DNA from: an uncultured Collinsella sp.
GTDB lineage: Bacteria > Actinomycetota > Coriobacteriia > Coriobacteriales > Coriobacteriaceae
Assembly (NCBI GenBank): GCA_900545875.1
Contig: URAQ01000012.1
Coordinates: 1-15,451 of the forward strand
Direction: 5' to 3'
Length of the DNA stretch: 15,451 nucleotides
In this document: piece by piece, positions 1-7,733 of the stretch
How the letters are laid out: each line of letters begins with the position of its first letter
How positions within the stretch are numbered: the first letter of the stretch is position 1
Notes under the pieces: generated by a model
What the model was told of the DNA's origin: nothing
Seen by the model: the letters and a program-made list of their open reading frames with translations, nothing else
Databases searched by the model: none
Position numbers and translations under genes: made by a program

Positions 1-68
1 TGGCGGCTGAGCCTTTCCCTCGGGAACTGGGCTTCGCGAAGTTTCCCGAGGGAAAGGCTCAGCCGCCA
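1..68. repeat. Long perfect hairpin, 26-bp arms
   Basis: Bases 1-26 are the exact reverse complement of bases 43-68, with a 16-base loop (27-42) that itself holds the small palindrome CTTCGCGAAG. Neither arm is followed by a T-run, so it does not look like a simple intrinsic terminator. It lies beyond the proper terminator of the GH31 gene. Its second half and the sequence up to about 110 recur in degenerate form at 6936-7034, so it belongs to a dispersed intergenic repeat. Its left border may extend outside the window. Confidence 0.85.
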
Positions 69-110
69 CCCTGCGACCTACCGGGGATTGCTATGACGTA
101 CGTTGGCTGA
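12..110 (+). repeat. Intergenic repeat, copy 1 (right of hairpin)
   Basis: This stretch aligns with 6936-7034 in the same orientation, at roughly four-fifths identity by eye with a few single-base gaps. Shared landmarks in order are CCTTTCC, GGGCTTCGCGAA, GAGGGAAAG, AGCCGCCACCC, GCGACC, CACCGGG/TACCGGG, ATGACG and GGCTGA. Copy 1 keeps an intact hairpin; copy 2 has a decayed one. The two copies bracket the GH31 gene and its control region. Confidence 0.7.
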
Positions 111-113
111 AAT

Positions 114-155
114 AAAAAAGCGTGCCCACCGTCCTTGGGTGGGACGGCGGGCACG
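114..155 (-). terminator. Rho-independent terminator of the GH31 gene
   Basis: On the minus strand a 14-bp GC-rich stem (arms 142-155 and 121-134, one G-U wobble) with a 7-base loop is followed, after one C, by six T residues (A-run 114-119 on the plus strand). It starts about 21 bases past the GH31 stop codon at 177-179, which is the expected place for transcript release. Confidence 0.9.
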
Positions 156-176
156 TTTGCTTAGTTGTCGCTGGGA

Positions 177-3100
177 CTACTCAGCCTTATTGCGACGGTG
201 GAAGAAGGCACCGATCGCAGCGATGATGGCTCCAAGGCCACCGACAGTCGCGACAGTTGCCGCCGTTTGATCGCCAGTAACGGGGATCGCCGAACCGTTC
301 TTCTTGCCGCCCTGGGCCTTGTCGCCTGCGGGCTTGCCCGCCTGGCCGCCGCCGTTCGAGCCGTTGCCGGAACCCTGGTTGCCCGAGCCGCCGGTGTTGC
401 CCGAGCCGCCCTGGTTGCCGGAGTCGGCATCCTTAAGGCCCTCAATGGCCAGTTTGAGCTGGTCATAGGCCGCCTGGAGCTGGGCGTCGGAAGCATTCTC
501 ATCACCCAAGACATCCTCGGCGTAGGTAATGGCATCCGTCAGGGCCTTGACAGACTCGGCCGTCTTTCCCTTGGTGTCAGTCTCCTTCGCCTGCTTGACC
601 AGGGCCTTGAGTTGCTTCTTGGTCGGGTTCTCGACCGGGGTCACCGGGGTCTTCTCGAGCGCGTCACGGGCATCCTCGAGCGCCTTGAGTGCCTGGTCGA
701 CCTCGTCCTGCGTGGCGTTCTCGTCGCTCAGGATGGCGCGGGCGCTCGCCAAGGCGTTCTGGAACGCGGTCCAGGAAGCCTCGGTGTAGTCACTGGCCTT
801 AAGGTCGCCGGCTGCAACCTCGGCATCAACCTTTTCAATCGCGGCAGTGAGGTCGTCCTTCGCCACCGGATCGGGAACGGCCGCACCGTAGAACTTGAGT
901 TCCGCCATGCTGCAGTAGGCGTCAACGCTGCCACCGCCGGCGTGGAGCACCTTGACGGTCACGTAGCGACCGCGCGCGGCACCAAAGCTCATCTGCCTCC
1001 AGTCGCCACGGTCGGTGAGCACGCGGCCGTCGTTGTCGAAGGTAAACGTACCCATCGACGCGGCGGTGCCCATCTCATAACCGTCGGCGGTGTCGGAGAC
1101 CAGCACCTCGGCCTCAAAGATATCGCCGTTCGTGCCGCCGTCCTGGCGCGGCAGGAACGTGACGTCGGTGAGATCGTAGTCGCGGCCCAGGTCGACGGTC
1201 AGGTGCTGGGGCATACCGGCCTTATAAGCATAGTCGCTGTGCCAGAGCGTCTGCTCATCGCCGTCAAGAGCGTTGACGGCGTTGCTGCCCTCATAGTCGG
1301 CCTCGCTCGAGAAGCCGGTCACCTTGACGTTCTCGCGGTTCTCGGGCGTGTTGATGAGCTTCTTCTCATCAACGGGGCGCATCTTGAGGCCGTCGATTGC
1401 CTTTTCGATCTTGGTCGTAGCGTCTGCGACATCCTTCTTGCTATAGCTGCCCTGGCCGCCGTCGAGAAGCTTCTGAGCCGCCTCGACCGCAGCGGTGAGA
1501 GCTGCATAAGAATCCTTGGTGTAGACGGACTCGCTGTAGCCCGCGGCCTTGGAAAGCGCCGCCATGAGCGCAGAGGTGTCGACACCAGCCTTGACCTCGA
1601 CCTCATAGGATGCGGTCTTGGAGGGGTCGAGCACTGACGCCACCGTGATCGTTGCCTTGCCGGCCTTGTTGGCACGCAAGTAGTAGTTCACGCTATCGCC
1701 GGCCTGAACAGCGGAGACGCTCACCACAGAGGAGTCGGAGCTCTCGACCGTCACATAGGGGTAGCCGGCGCTCTCGGGCGTGGCCTTAGCGTCGACGAGC
1801 GTAACGTCGCCCTCAAAGAACTCGGTCTGGTTCTTGCCCAGCTCGATACCCTCGATGGCCTCGACACCCTGCGTGTAGTTGAAGTTGATCTCGCGCAGTG
1901 TGAGCATCTGGTCACCCGATGCCTCAAGCGGCGTGATCTCGACCTTAGTCGCCTTCTTGCCCTTGTTCTCGGCAGAGAGGCCAAAGGCGTAGCGAGCCTG
2001 GAAGGAATCGTACTCCCCACCCGCGAACTCCTGGGTCGAGCCATCCTCGAACGTCACGACGGCCTTGATCTTCTGCACGGTGCCGTTACCGCCGTCGCGG
2101 TTGATGACCTCAACGGCATCGAGCTTCGATGGTGTCTTAAAGGCAAATGTCATCGTGGCGGGAAGCTTCACGTAACTCGGAAGCTTGCCCTCGCTGTCCC
2201 AGTTGCCGCTCCAGTTCCACAGGAACTCAAAGCCGTTGTCGCCCTCATCGTTATCGAACAGCGCGTTATAGCTCTTCTGCTGAATAAGCTTCTCGACGTT
2301 GGAACCGTCGTCGGTCGTGAGCTCGTCGTTGGTCATCGTGATGTTGAAGGCATCCTGACCGTACTCGGCAACCGTGGGCTGCGGAACGTCCGGCATCGTC
2401 ACGGTACCGTCACTCGTAAACTCGAGCGCATCGCACGCCGGACCGATGAGCCAAGACGTCGAGGGCAGTTCAACCTTGCCGGCCGTCTTGGCCTTGAGTT
2501 TGAAGCTCGCCACCGCGCCAGTGCCGTTGTAGAGCTTGCCGTCACCGCGGTTGGCAAAGGCGAGGTTGATGGTCTGTGCGCCGTCCGCGAACTGGACCTT
2601 CTCGCGCGACAGGTTCTCCATGCCGGCGGTCGAACCATCCTGCGAGATGCTCTCGGACACAAACTCAAACTGGTCACTCTTAAAGTTGACGAGCGCGCCC
2701 AGGGCGTTGACGTTCTTGGCGTCGGCCGCATAGACATCGACGGTGATCTCATCGCCGGCATCGACCTCGGTCTTGCTCGGAATCACCGCGAGCTTGCCGG
2801 CGACCTTGCCTTTCTGCTTGGTGCCGCCATCAAGCCCCGCCATGGTAAACGAGTAGTCGTAGACATCATAGACCCCGTTGCCGTTGAGATCGGCAAAGTG
2901 GTCGCGAATCTGCGAGTCGAACGTCGAGGTATCGGGCTCGCGGTTCTCGAGACCCAGATAATTCTTCATGTTGGAATAGTCGCCATCGGAGATCGTTGCC
3001 TTGTTGAGGTTGGAACCCACAGCAAAGCCGTCCGTACCATCGGCCTTGTAGATGGCGATCTCGGACGCGGAGAAGAAGTTACCAACCGAAGCGAGCGGCG

Positions 3101-6100
3101 TCATACGCACGTAGCGTGCGGCCACGGCGCCGTCGAACGTCACCGTTTTGCAGGCGGCGGAGCGCTCCCAATCGACCTCCTGGCTCGTCCAATGGACACC
3201 GTCGAGACTCGTCTCGATGCGCATCTTGGTCACAGTGCCGTTGCCGGCGTCGGTACGCGGATAGTACTCGAGCTTGTCGAGCTTGTAGGCGCGGCCGTAG
3301 TCGACGGTGAGCGCCTTGCCCAGGTCGTTGCCGCCGGAGTGGAAGCCGCCGTCGCTCGTCTGGAACTCATGGTCGAAGGCGAGATCGGCCTTATGGCTGC
3401 CGTAGATCGAGCCCTCCCAGGTGATCTTCTCGGCCTCGGGCACGTTCCGCCATGGGTCGAGTGCGGAGTTCGCCGCGAGCACATCGCTCCAACGGGAGTA
3501 GCCCTCGGCGTTGCGCGAACGGATCTGGTAGGTGTGCTTGCTATTGTAGGCAAGATCGGTATGCGTGAATTCCGCTGCATCGCCCACGGCGAACACGGTG
3601 CCATCGACCTTAAGGTCGTAGGAGGTAGCACCATCGACCTTTCCCCAGGTGAGCTTAATGCTCGTGGGGGTCGTGGCGTCCTCGGGGGCAGCAAGGTTCG
3701 CGGGTGCGGAGAGGTTCTCGTTGAGGCGGTCGGCCGCGAGCGTGGCGTCGGCGTTCACGAAACCGCCCAGCTCGAGCGTCTGCTCCGCTGCAGCGACATC
3801 GGTCTTCGCAAACTTGACGTAGACCTTGGGGTTCGTGGTGATCTTAGTGTCGTTGAAGCTCTCGCCCTTCTCGGCCTCGGTGCTGTCCGCATCGCTGCCG
3901 TAGTGGTTGAGGTTGGGGCTTTCGTTGTAGAAGTAGACCGCTTGGCCAGCCTCGGGGGTCGCGGCGTCGAAAGCCTCCTGTGAGTCGACCTCGGTCACGT
4001 TGAGCGCAGTGCCGCCATTCTTGGCGATGACGCTCGCAGGCTTGGCGGACACGTTGGCCACGAAGGTCGTGGTGCGGTTGGAGTCGTAGCCGTTGTAGCC
4101 ACCCTGCGAAGCCTCGGCGGTAAAGGTGGCGGTGCCGCCCGTGGCCTTGGAGCTGTAGACGGTGCTCACGTGCTCGCCGTAGGAGATGTTGTCGATCGTG
4201 CCGTAGGCATCGTCCTCGGTCGTGTTGTTCTGGATGGAGGAGCCGTCGTCCTCGTACTGCGTAAAGGTGCCGTCACCCTCGGTGGCGAAGAACTCGACGA
4301 TACGCTGGCTGCGATCGGTGCCCTTGGTGTTAGTCTCGGTCACGGCCTCGGGGTTGTTGTTCTCGGCATACATCGGCACGATGGCGTTGGCCTTTACAAA
4401 GAGCGGCAACTTCCAAAGCGGAGCATCGTAGTTGTTGAGGACCTGGCCGCCGCGGTACTGCTTACCCGAGAAGTAGTCAATCCAGATGGTGGGATTCTCG
4501 TCGGTGCCGTAGTTGGGAAGGTAGATACCATTGCGAACGTCGTTGCCGTTCTCATCTGCCTGGGTATCCTGATACACCGGTGCCACCAGGAAGTTCTCAC
4601 CGAACATGTACTGATACTGCGTCGAGGTGCTTGCGGCGTACTCGGAGTTGTCGGAGAGCAGCATGGCGCGGATCATGGGCAGGCCGGTATCGCCGTTGCC
4701 CGTGTCGATGTTGGCCGCCGAGGCCGCGCTCGTGTAGATATAGGGCATGAGTTGCGCCTTGAGCTTGAGGTAAAAGCGCGAAATGCCCGTGTAGGGATCG
4801 CCGTGCGTCATGGGCGACTTGCGGTAGGTGCCCCAGCCGTCCATGTCGAGCATAGAGGGCGTGAACGTCTTCCACTGGTAGTCGCGCGCGGAGATGATGG
4901 GGCTGCCACCAAAGATGCCGTCCATATCGGAGCCGATGTTGGGGTTGCCCGAGAGGCTCTGACCGATATACGTGGGGATGTGGAAGCGGATGTACTCCCA
5001 GTTGCCGCCGTACTGATCGCCGGTCCAGATGCCGCCAAAGCGCTGCGTGCCGGCCCAACCGTCAAGCGTGATGATGTTGGGGCGCTTGTTGGCGCCGGTC
5101 GTCACCGTATCGTAGGCCGTCTTGATGCCGTTGAGGCCAAAGGAGTAGCCAGAGCCCACCCAAGCGACGTCGGTCTTGAGGGTGGTAATGCCGCCCGTCT
5201 TGACCTCGGCGTCGAAATCGCGAAGCAAATGCCACGGGGTCTCGGAGTTGCTGTCAGGCTCCAGGTTAGACTGGGTCCACAGACCCGTGCTCACACCCTT
5301 GGAGTTAGCATACTCGGTAAACTTCTTAAGGTTGTCGACGTTGGCACGCACGGCGTTGAGGCGCTCGGCTGAACTCGTTCCGTCGGAGTTGACGCCGCCG
5401 GTCTTGTAATAACCGTTCTGGCCATAGCCGGCACCGTATCCGTCGTTCGGCAGGAACCAGCCGAGCGGCATGTCGTTGTCCTCGTAGTCATCGATAACCC
5501 GCTGGGCGGAGAATTGGCGGTCGAAATCGGTCGCCTTCATGTTCTCGGTATCGACCGTGGGGCCCTCACCGTTGAGCGTCTCGGCCGCAAGCGTGCCGTC
5601 GAGCTTGTAGCCCGTCGCCATGCCAGACTCGTACTTAACGTCGCCCTCCTTGCTCGAGGACTTGCTGCCCTTGGTCTCCCACTTCTTCTGACCCGAGGTC
5701 GTTGACCAGCCATCACGGTTATAGGCATTCAGATGACCCAGGTAGAAACCGTACTCGGGCAGCAGTACCGGATTACCGGTCACCTTGTAGTAGTCCTGCA
5801 GCATCTCGGTCGCCACGTTCGAGGCGCCCTCATTGGTCGCCACGAAGTAGTAGGCGTCGAACTCATTCTCGCTGTGCGAAGTCGTGACTGTTGATGCGTC
5901 CGTGGAACCGAAGTCGTAGGAACCCTCTGCAAACGTGTTTCGGAGCACGCCGTAACCGTCACTCGTCCAGTAGAACGGGTTGGGCGAAGCAACGCCGCCA
6001 TCGGTCCAGTTGTTGGTGTTGGAGATGGCGATAGTCTGGTTGGTGTGCAGGAAGCGGCCGTTCTGAGTACCGCCGCCAAAGAAGTTCTCGGACTTCTCCT

Positions 6101-6608
6101 TGGCGAGCGTCTGTACGGTGCCCTTCTTATCAAGGTCGAGGGACGCGGACTCGGAGACCACGACACGGTCGCCCGACTTGATGCTCATCTTGCCAGTCGC
6201 CTTGTCCAGGATCACGGTCGCCTTTCCACCGCTGATCTCGATAGTGTTGCCCTTGTCGGCAACCGTCGCACTCGGCTTGCTGTAGGTGTCCGAGGCATCG
6301 GGCTGGGCCTGGATCTTAGCCGTGTGGGACTTACTGCGCGGCGTTGCGTACTCGGAAAACTCACCCTTGGGATCAACGTTGTAACGGAAAATACCGTCCT
6401 CGAGGAACGTAATGCGGCCCTTGATGCCGCCGGCGAAATCGATGTCAACGACGTTCGAGGCAGACTGAGACACGGTCGCCGATTCGACGCCCTTGAGTGG
6501 CGTGGCAACCGCCTGCTGGGGACTGGCGAACACGAGCGTCGCTGCCGTGGCAACGAGGACTGCGCTTCCCTTCACCCATCGTTTCGTAAAAATGGAATTC
6601 CTACGCAC
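177..6608 (-). CDS. Secreted, wall-anchored multimodular GH31 glycosidase (predicted alpha-N-acetylgalactosaminidase type)
   Basis: The protein has 2143 residues and starts at GTG 6608, five bases after a strong GGAGGGAAGGAG ribosome site. A signal peptide ends near AVA at 33-35. The GH31 part follows: an N-terminal beta domain (about 55-280), a catalytic barrel (about 283-670) and C-terminal beta domains to about 870. KTDVAW places the predicted nucleophile at D480 and WTGDQ the predicted acid/base at D531. The motif style and spacing resemble GH31 alpha-N-acetylgalactosaminidases of gut bacteria; substrate is inferred. Later modules are Fn3 (about 964-1047), F5/8C/CBM32-like (1052-1188), EF-hand/dockerin-like DLNGNGVYDVYD (about 1238), cohesin-like (1268-1402), a second F5/8C-like domain (1410-1580), a bacterial Ig-like domain (1582-1672), FIVAR (1673-1740), a third F5/8C (1743-1910) and two more FIVAR (1913-2060). 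A Gly/Ser/Asn linker, the sorting motif IPVTG (2108-2112), a hydrophobic helix and the basic tail HRRNK end it. It probably sits on the cell surface and trims host mucin O-glycans. It is monocistronic, with its own terminator. Confidence 0.9.
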   Translation of the reverse strand: MRRNSIFTKRWVKGSAVLVATAATLVFASPQQAVATPLKGVESATVSQSASNVVDIDFAGGIKGRITFLEDGIFRYNVDPKGEFSEYATPRSKSHTAKIQAQPDASDTYSKPSATVADKGNTIEISGGKATVILDKATGKMSIKSGDRVVVSESASLDLDKKGTVQTLAKEKSENFFGGGTQNGRFLHTNQTIAISNTNNWTDGGVASPNPFYWTSDGYGVLRNTFAEGSYDFGSTDASTVTTSHSENEFDAYYFVATNEGASNVATEMLQDYYKVTGNPVLLPEYGFYLGHLNAYNRDGWSTTSGQKKWETKGSKSSSKEGDVKYESGMATGYKLDGTLAAETLNGEGPTVDTENMKATDFDRQFSAQRVIDDYEDNDMPLGWFLPNDGYGAGYGQNGYYKTGGVNSDGTSSAERLNAVRANVDNLKKFTEYANSKGVSTGLWTQSNLEPDSNSETPWHLLRDFDAEVKTGGITTLKTDVAWVGSGYSFGLNGIKTAYDTVTTGANKRPNIITLDGWAGTQRFGGIWTGDQYGGNWEYIRFHIPTYIGQSLSGNPNIGSDMDGIFGGSPIISARDYQWKTFTPSMLDMDGWGTYRKSPMTHGDPYTGISRFYLKLKAQLMPYIYTSAASAANIDTGNGDTGLPMIRAMLLSDNSEYAASTSTQYQYMFGENFLVAPVYQDTQADENGNDVRNGIYLPNYGTDENPTIWIDYFSGKQYRGGQVLNNYDAPLWKLPLFVKANAIVPMYAENNNPEAVTETNTKGTDRSQRIVEFFATEGDGTFTQYEDDGSSIQNNTTEDDAYGTIDNISYGEHVSTVYSSKATGGTATFTAEASQGGYNGYDSNRTTTFVANVSAKPASVIAKNGGTALNVTEVDSQEAFDAATPEAGQAVYFYNESPNLNHYGSDADSTEAEKGESFNDTKITTNPKVYVKFAKTDVAAAEQTLELGGFVNADATLAADRLNENLSAPANLAAPEDATTPTSIKLTWGKVDGATSYDLKVDGTVFAVGDAAEFTHTDLAYNSKHTYQIRSRNAEGYSRWSDVLAANSALDPWRNVPEAEKITWEGSIYGSHKADLAFDHEFQTSDGGFHSGGNDLGKALTVDYGRAYKLDKLEYYPRTDAGNGTVTKMRIETSLDGVHWTSQEVDWERSAACKTVTFDGAVAARYVRMTPLASVGNFFSASEIAIYKADGTDGFAVGSNLNKATISDGDYSNMKNYLGLENREPDTSTFDSQIRDHFADLNGNGVYDVYDYSFTMAGLDGGTKQKGKVAGKLAVIPSKTEVDAGDEITVDVYAADAKNVNALGALVNFKSDQFEFVSESISQDGSTAGMENLSREKVQFADGAQTINLAFANRGDGKLYNGTGAVASFKLKAKTAGKVELPSTSWLIGPACDALEFTSDGTVTMPDVPQPTVAEYGQDAFNITMTNDELTTDDGSNVEKLIQQKSYNALFDNDEGDNGFEFLWNWSGNWDSEGKLPSYVKLPATMTFAFKTPSKLDAVEVINRDGGNGTVQKIKAVVTFEDGSTQEFAGGEYDSFQARYAFGLSAENKGKKATKVEITPLEASGDQMLTLREINFNYTQGVEAIEGIELGKNQTEFFEGDVTLVDAKATPESAGYPYVTVESSDSSVVSVSAVQAGDSVNYYLRANKAGKATITVASVLDPSKTASYEVEVKAGVDTSALMAALSKAAGYSESVYTKDSYAALTAAVEAAQKLLDGGQGSYSKKDVADATTKIEKAIDGLKMRPVDEKKLINTPENRENVKVTGFSSEADYEGSNAVNALDGDEQTLWHSDYAYKAGMPQHLTVDLGRDYDLTDVTFLPRQDGGTNGDIFEAEVLVSDTADGYEMGTAASMGTFTFDNDGRVLTDRGDWRQMSFGAARGRYVTVKVLHAGGGSVDAYCSMAELKFYGAAVPDPVAKDDLTAAIEKVDAEVAAGDLKASDYTEASWTAFQNALASARAILSDENATQDEVDQALKALEDARDALEKTPVTPVENPTKKQLKALVKQAKETDTKGKTAESVKALTDAITYAEDVLGDENASDAQLQAAYDQLKLAIEGLKDADSGNQGGSGNTGGSGNQGSGNGSNGGGQAGKPAGDKAQGGKKNGSAIPVTGDQTAATVATVGGLGAIIAAIGAFFHRRNKAE

Positions 6609-6613
6609 CTGGA

Positions 6614-6625
6614 CTCCTTCCCTCC
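6614..6625 (-). promoter_or_regulatory. Ribosome binding site deciding the GTG start of the GH31 gene
   Basis: The minus strand reads GGAGGGAAGGAG, then five bases, then GTG. The next in-frame residues form a clean signal peptide (positive N-terminus, hydrophobic core, AVA cleavage motif), which supports GTG at 6608 rather than any later ATG. Confidence 0.8.
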
Positions 6626-6680
6626 GACATGCGGAAGTGTCGCGGACGCGCGCCCCGCAGCATGGGCGAACGCATCAAAC

Positions 6681-6688
6681 GGGGGGGG
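6681..6688. repeat. Homopolymer tract of eight G (C8 in the GH31 leader)
   Basis: Eight consecutive G residues lie about 73-80 bases upstream of the GH31 start codon, in the likely untranslated leader. Tracts of this length can slip during replication. Whether this affects expression is unknown. Confidence 0.6.
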
Positions 6689-6735
6689 TGTTCGGTACAT
6701 TCCGTACAATTGGCCCACCCGTTACCAAGGGGTCA

Positions 6736-6764
6736 ACTGGTAGTAACCAGATAGCCACCTATAA
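6736..6764 (-). promoter_or_regulatory. Candidate GH31 promoter -10 with overlapping GntR/HutC-type operator
   Basis: CTGGTAGTAACCAG at 6737-6750 is a 5+5 dyad (CTGGT/ACCAG) with a four-base spacer, the same geometry as DasR/NagR-type sites (family consensus close to ACTGGTCTAGACCACT). Directly upstream on the minus strand is a possible -10 box TTATAG (6759-6764), which would put the transcript start on the operator, a typical repressor position. No good -35 box is visible, so the promoter call is weak and the dyad is the stronger part. Confidence 0.45.
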
Positions 6765-6934
6765 GGTTGAACCAGCATACGTGAGCAGTTGCGCAAATTA
6801 AGTTTGGAATTCTCCCAGCGGTATAAAAATGAACGTAGATGGCGAAGTGGGTCTAATCAACCATACCAATTGGTTCTCCAGCCAGATACCACTTAAGCAT
6901 AGTTTTACTGTTTAACTGGTATTACATAACCAAT
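6765..6934. promoter_or_regulatory. Cluster of further GGT/ACC dyads upstream of the GH31 gene
   Basis: Further dyads are GGTTGAACC (6765-6773), the perfect palindrome ACCAATTGGT (6865-6874), the half site CCAGATACCACT (6882-6893) and ACTGGTATTACATAACCAAT (6915-6934). With the dyad at 6736-6752 they share TGGT/ACCA half sites and suggest several binding sites for one regulator. An alternative minus-strand promoter, TTGATT with a 17-base spacer to TACGTT, lies in the same interval. The rest of the 774-base gap 6609-7382 holds no credible gene, only these sites and the repeats listed separately. Confidence 0.4.
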
Positions 6935-6935
6935 A

Positions 6936-7034
6936 CCTTTCCTCGGAAAACGGGCTTCGCGAATTATCCTGAGGGAAAGTCGTAGCCGCCACCCCGCGAC
7001 CCACCGGGAATATCCATGACGCACGGTGGCTGAT
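6936..7034 (+). repeat. Intergenic repeat, copy 2 (degenerate hairpin)
   Basis: This is the second copy of the repeat at 12-110, in the same orientation. The hairpin is still visible but imperfect: CTTTCCTCGG near 6937 pairs loosely with CCTGAGGGAAAG near 6968-6979, around the conserved loop sequence GGGCTTCGCGAA. It lies upstream of the GH31 control region, so the gene is bracketed by direct repeats. Confidence 0.7.
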
Positions 7035-7066
7035 TTGATTTGAAATAGGAGGTTGTTGGAGGGTGG

Positions 7067-7270
7067 TGGACAGTTAGTTCAGATACGTATATTTTGGCGG
7101 TGCTAATTGGCGCTAACAAACTGGTTTTAAGTCGCTTTAGATCTAATAATAGGTCTTTCTCGCTATTGCCCGCGCGGCCTTGTCGGTCCAGACTATCAAA
7201 AATAGCTCAATTGTGCCCAAATTGGCCTCCACACGTCCTCTGAAAAATACGTATCTGAACTAACTGTCCA
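7067..7270. mobile_element. MITE-like element with 24-bp perfect terminal inverted repeats
   Basis: Bases 7067-7090 are the exact reverse complement of 7247-7270; the arms begin TGGACAGTTAGTTC and end in the palindrome ATACGTAT. The 156-base interior is AT-richer than the surrounding genes and has no credible ORF, so any movement would need a transposase supplied elsewhere. I see no convincing target-site duplication at its edges. The family is not recognised; a decayed insertion sequence that has lost its transposase is the main alternative. Confidence 0.65.
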
Positions 7271-7290
7271 AGAGGAATGTCCACAGATAG

Positions 7291-7329
7291 AAAAAGGCTC
7301 TGGCGGACCTCCGAATCACCAGAGCCTTT
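7291..7329 (-). terminator. Rho-independent terminator of the toxin-antitoxin operon
   Basis: Arms 7319-7329 and 7293-7303 form an 11-bp stem (AAAGGCTCTGG type) with a 15-base loop, followed on the minus strand by a run of five T. It lies about 54 bases beyond the toxin stop codon. Confidence 0.85.
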
Positions 7330-7382
7330 CAAAACTCGCACACCTGAAGCACATCGCTGCATTCCTGTTTTCGCCCATGAAG

Positions 7383-7733
7383 TTAGAGAGCCTCTTCCGC
7401 CCACTTCTCGAAATCAATCGCACGCCTTTGGGCGGTTCGGTACGCTTCCATGTCTTCACGAGCGCCTACCACTACGATGGCCATTTTTCCTTTGATTTTA
7501 ATGAGGCGGTACACAATCCGAATGCCACTTCCCCTGAGCTTGATTTTCATGAAGCCCGTCAAATCCGTGCCTGCCTTGTTTCCAAGAGGCTTGCCGAATC
7601 CGCCTTCGTTCTGCGGCAATGGGTTCGTTCTGATTCTTTCTATAGCCTTAAACACGTGTTTTCGCTGGGAACCATCGAGACGCTTGAGATCCTTGAGAGT
7701 ATCCGGGTAGAAAGCGACTTCGTACCCGCTCAT
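7383..7733 (-). CDS. RelE-family toxin (predicted mRNA interferase) of a type II toxin-antitoxin pair
   Basis: The 116-residue protein is of RelE/ParE-superfamily size and basic character. It has an N-terminal FYPDTLKDLKRL helix region, a central KLRGSGIRIVYRL strand pair and the C-terminal VVVGAREDMEAYRTA segment, all typical of RelE-like toxins that cut mRNA on the ribosome. Its ATG overlaps the antitoxin stop as ATGA (7730-7733), giving translational coupling, with a GAGG about ten bases upstream. A terminator follows. A ParE-like gyrase inhibitor is less likely, because the RelE-type RIVYRL segment is clear. Activity is not proven from sequence, but the frame is intact. Confidence 0.85.
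   Translation of the reverse strand: MSGYEVAFYPDTLKDLKRLDGSQRKHVFKAIERIRTNPLPQNEGGFGKPLGNKAGTDLTGFMKIKLRGSGIRIVYRLIKIKGKMAIVVVGAREDMEAYRTAQRRAIDFEKWAEEAL

Noticed and set aside
165..5372. Long plus-strand frames of 490, 361 and 400 codons opposite the GH31 gene
   Set aside because: They are codon-aligned shadows of the GH31 frame for the same codon-bias reason, with low-complexity Val/Gly/Leu/Arg translations and no ribosome sites.
6609..7066. Riboswitch in the GH31 leader
   Set aside because: I see protein-type dyads but no recognisable aptamer core or paired terminator/antiterminator before the start codon.
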